Assembly (NCBI RefSeq): GCF_021130785.1
Contig: NC_060209.1
Location: 23,994,001 to 24,058,000 of the forward strand
Origin: Homalodisca vitripennis
Taxonomy: Eukaryota > Arthropoda > Insecta > Hemiptera > Cicadellidae
Length of the DNA: 64,000 nucleotides
Direction of reading: 5' to 3'
Each line of letters opens with the position of its first letter. Positions within the stretch are counted from its first letter, which is position 1. Made by a program: the position numbers and the translations under genes. The notes beneath the pieces are model-generated. The model was not told where the DNA came from. It did not search any database and saw nothing but the letters and a program-made list of their open reading frames with translations. Shown here piece after piece: positions 63,268 to 64,000 of the stretch.

Positions 63268-63899
63268 TTCCAAATAAATCACTGGATAAATAACTTTCTA
63301 AATCACTCTGTGCCATTTTTGAATTTCTGGCACAGAGTGATTTAGAAAGTTATTTATCCAGTGATTTATTTGGAAAGTTTTTTTTTTTTTGAGAATTGAT
63401 TTCAAAAATTAAGAAATATTCACATCAAAATCAACTGGACTATCATCAGTATACATAACCTCAATGTAAATAAATCGTCAGAACACAATAAGCAGTATGA
63501 GTCAGCTGATGCATTATTATTTATAATAGACAGTAGAGCTGACACCAACAGCTGATCATGCAGCTGGAACATTGTCACTTTCGTATCTTCGTGACGTGGT
63601 GTAAAATTGTTTTGGTAATACTGGCTATTATTTCGGATTAGGAAAGAGATAGCAATCTCTGGTTTTCACTACTATTTAAGTTTTTTCATGCTCTTTAAAA
63701 TTAGGGGTCACTTGATAGGGGTTTACATTTGAAATTTTTGGGTGCCCCCAAAATTTCGCATTTTTGGGGGACAAAAAAAAATGTTCAATGTCATAAAATG
63801 AAACTTCCTTTCCACATTGCACCACTACCCAAAGGATATCTCCTTATATTACCTATAGAAGAAAATAGAGGGGGGTTTCCTGACTTTATATTCACCCTG
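62681..63899. mobile_element. 1.2-kb fold-back element with CAGGGTG ends
   Basis: CAGGGTGAATATAAAGTCAG at 62681 is mirrored by a right end finishing CACCCTG at 63899, and the two arms (about 62681-63314 and 63328-63899) are near-identical complements around a 12-14 base loop at about 63320. Both outer flanks are TATA. The left arm has a run of about 60 A (63206-63265) and the right arm only about 12 T. There is no transposase. It has the same terminal heptamer as 6372-6922 but otherwise different sequence. Confidence 0.85.
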
Positions 63900-63908
63900 T
63901 ATATATAA

Positions 63909-64000
63909 TTTAAATAAACATTGAATAACAAAAAGTACTTGCTCCGCCGGGCCTCGAACCCGGATCTCTCACTTGCCGGGTTAATGTGCTACCATTACAC
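63909..64000 (-). mobile_element. tRNA-headed SINE, third copy, cut by window end
   Basis: On the minus strand the head GTGTAATGGTAGCACATTAA, CCCGGCAAGTGAGAGATCCG and GGTTCGAGGCCCGGCGGAGC (64000-63940) is followed by AAGTACTTTTTGTTATTCAA and an AT tail that ends in the TATATATA abutting the fold-back element. The acceptor 5' strand is beyond the window. Loop CCGGCAA again lacks U33. Confidence 0.75.

Noticed and set aside
63139..63345. Poly-Lys open frame
   Set aside because: Produced by the 60-base A run inside the fold-back element.

Overview
The window reads as AT-rich intergenic and intronic DNA from an animal, most likely an insect. Signs are the very low gene density, GT-AG-like splice signals, many dinucleotide microsatellites, a tRNA-headed SINE, decayed non-LTR retrotransposons, palindromic MITEs and a long satellite array. 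Nothing prokaryotic is present: no operons, no ribosome-binding sites and no long ORFs. No complete protein-coding gene can be called. Order and species cannot be fixed from sequence alone; the overall style would fit a large hemimetabolous genome, but that is a guess.

Layout. Positions 1-27,000 hold mostly unique AT-rich DNA sprinkled with repeats: Helitron-like pieces ending in CTAG, a (TG)n-headed repeat, a CAGGGTG palindromic MITE (6372-6922), a 63-bp GATAAG-rich tandem array (14474-14949) and a nearly perfect small palindrome (25507-25645). It also holds a few exon-like islands, the best being 25018-25128. Positions 27057-29622 are a satellite of about 128 bp per unit (20 GCGGCCG-marked copies) with a 512-bp higher-order repeat. 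Positions 32,461-33,300 carry a decayed non-LTR reverse transcriptase and an unassigned open stretch.

The centre is a large direct duplication. Copy A (about 33932-41804) and copy B (about 44576-52976) match almost end to end, including a SINE, microsatellites, a mosaic repeat and exon-like ORFs. Copy B lacks 298 bp present in A and carries its own non-LTR retrotransposon insertion (about 49079-50036). The 2.8-kb spacer between the copies (41805-44575) is different in character. It has a TATA box, a strong candidate intron holding four copies of a hairpin whose stems change in a compensatory way, a broken acidic ORF, and a two-frame ORF that looks like a mobile-element or virus-like gene. This spacer is the most interesting part of the window.

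Positions 53,000-64,000 hold more repeats, a C-terminal non-LTR scrap, tandem blocks (58176-59090), a CpG-rich promoter-like island (61640-61800), and a 1.2-kb fold-back element with CAGGGTG ends (62681-63899) sitting beside a third SINE copy at the window edge. Recurrent short motifs of the form CTGANGA...GAAAC, reminiscent of a hammerhead ribozyme core, tie several of the repeats together.
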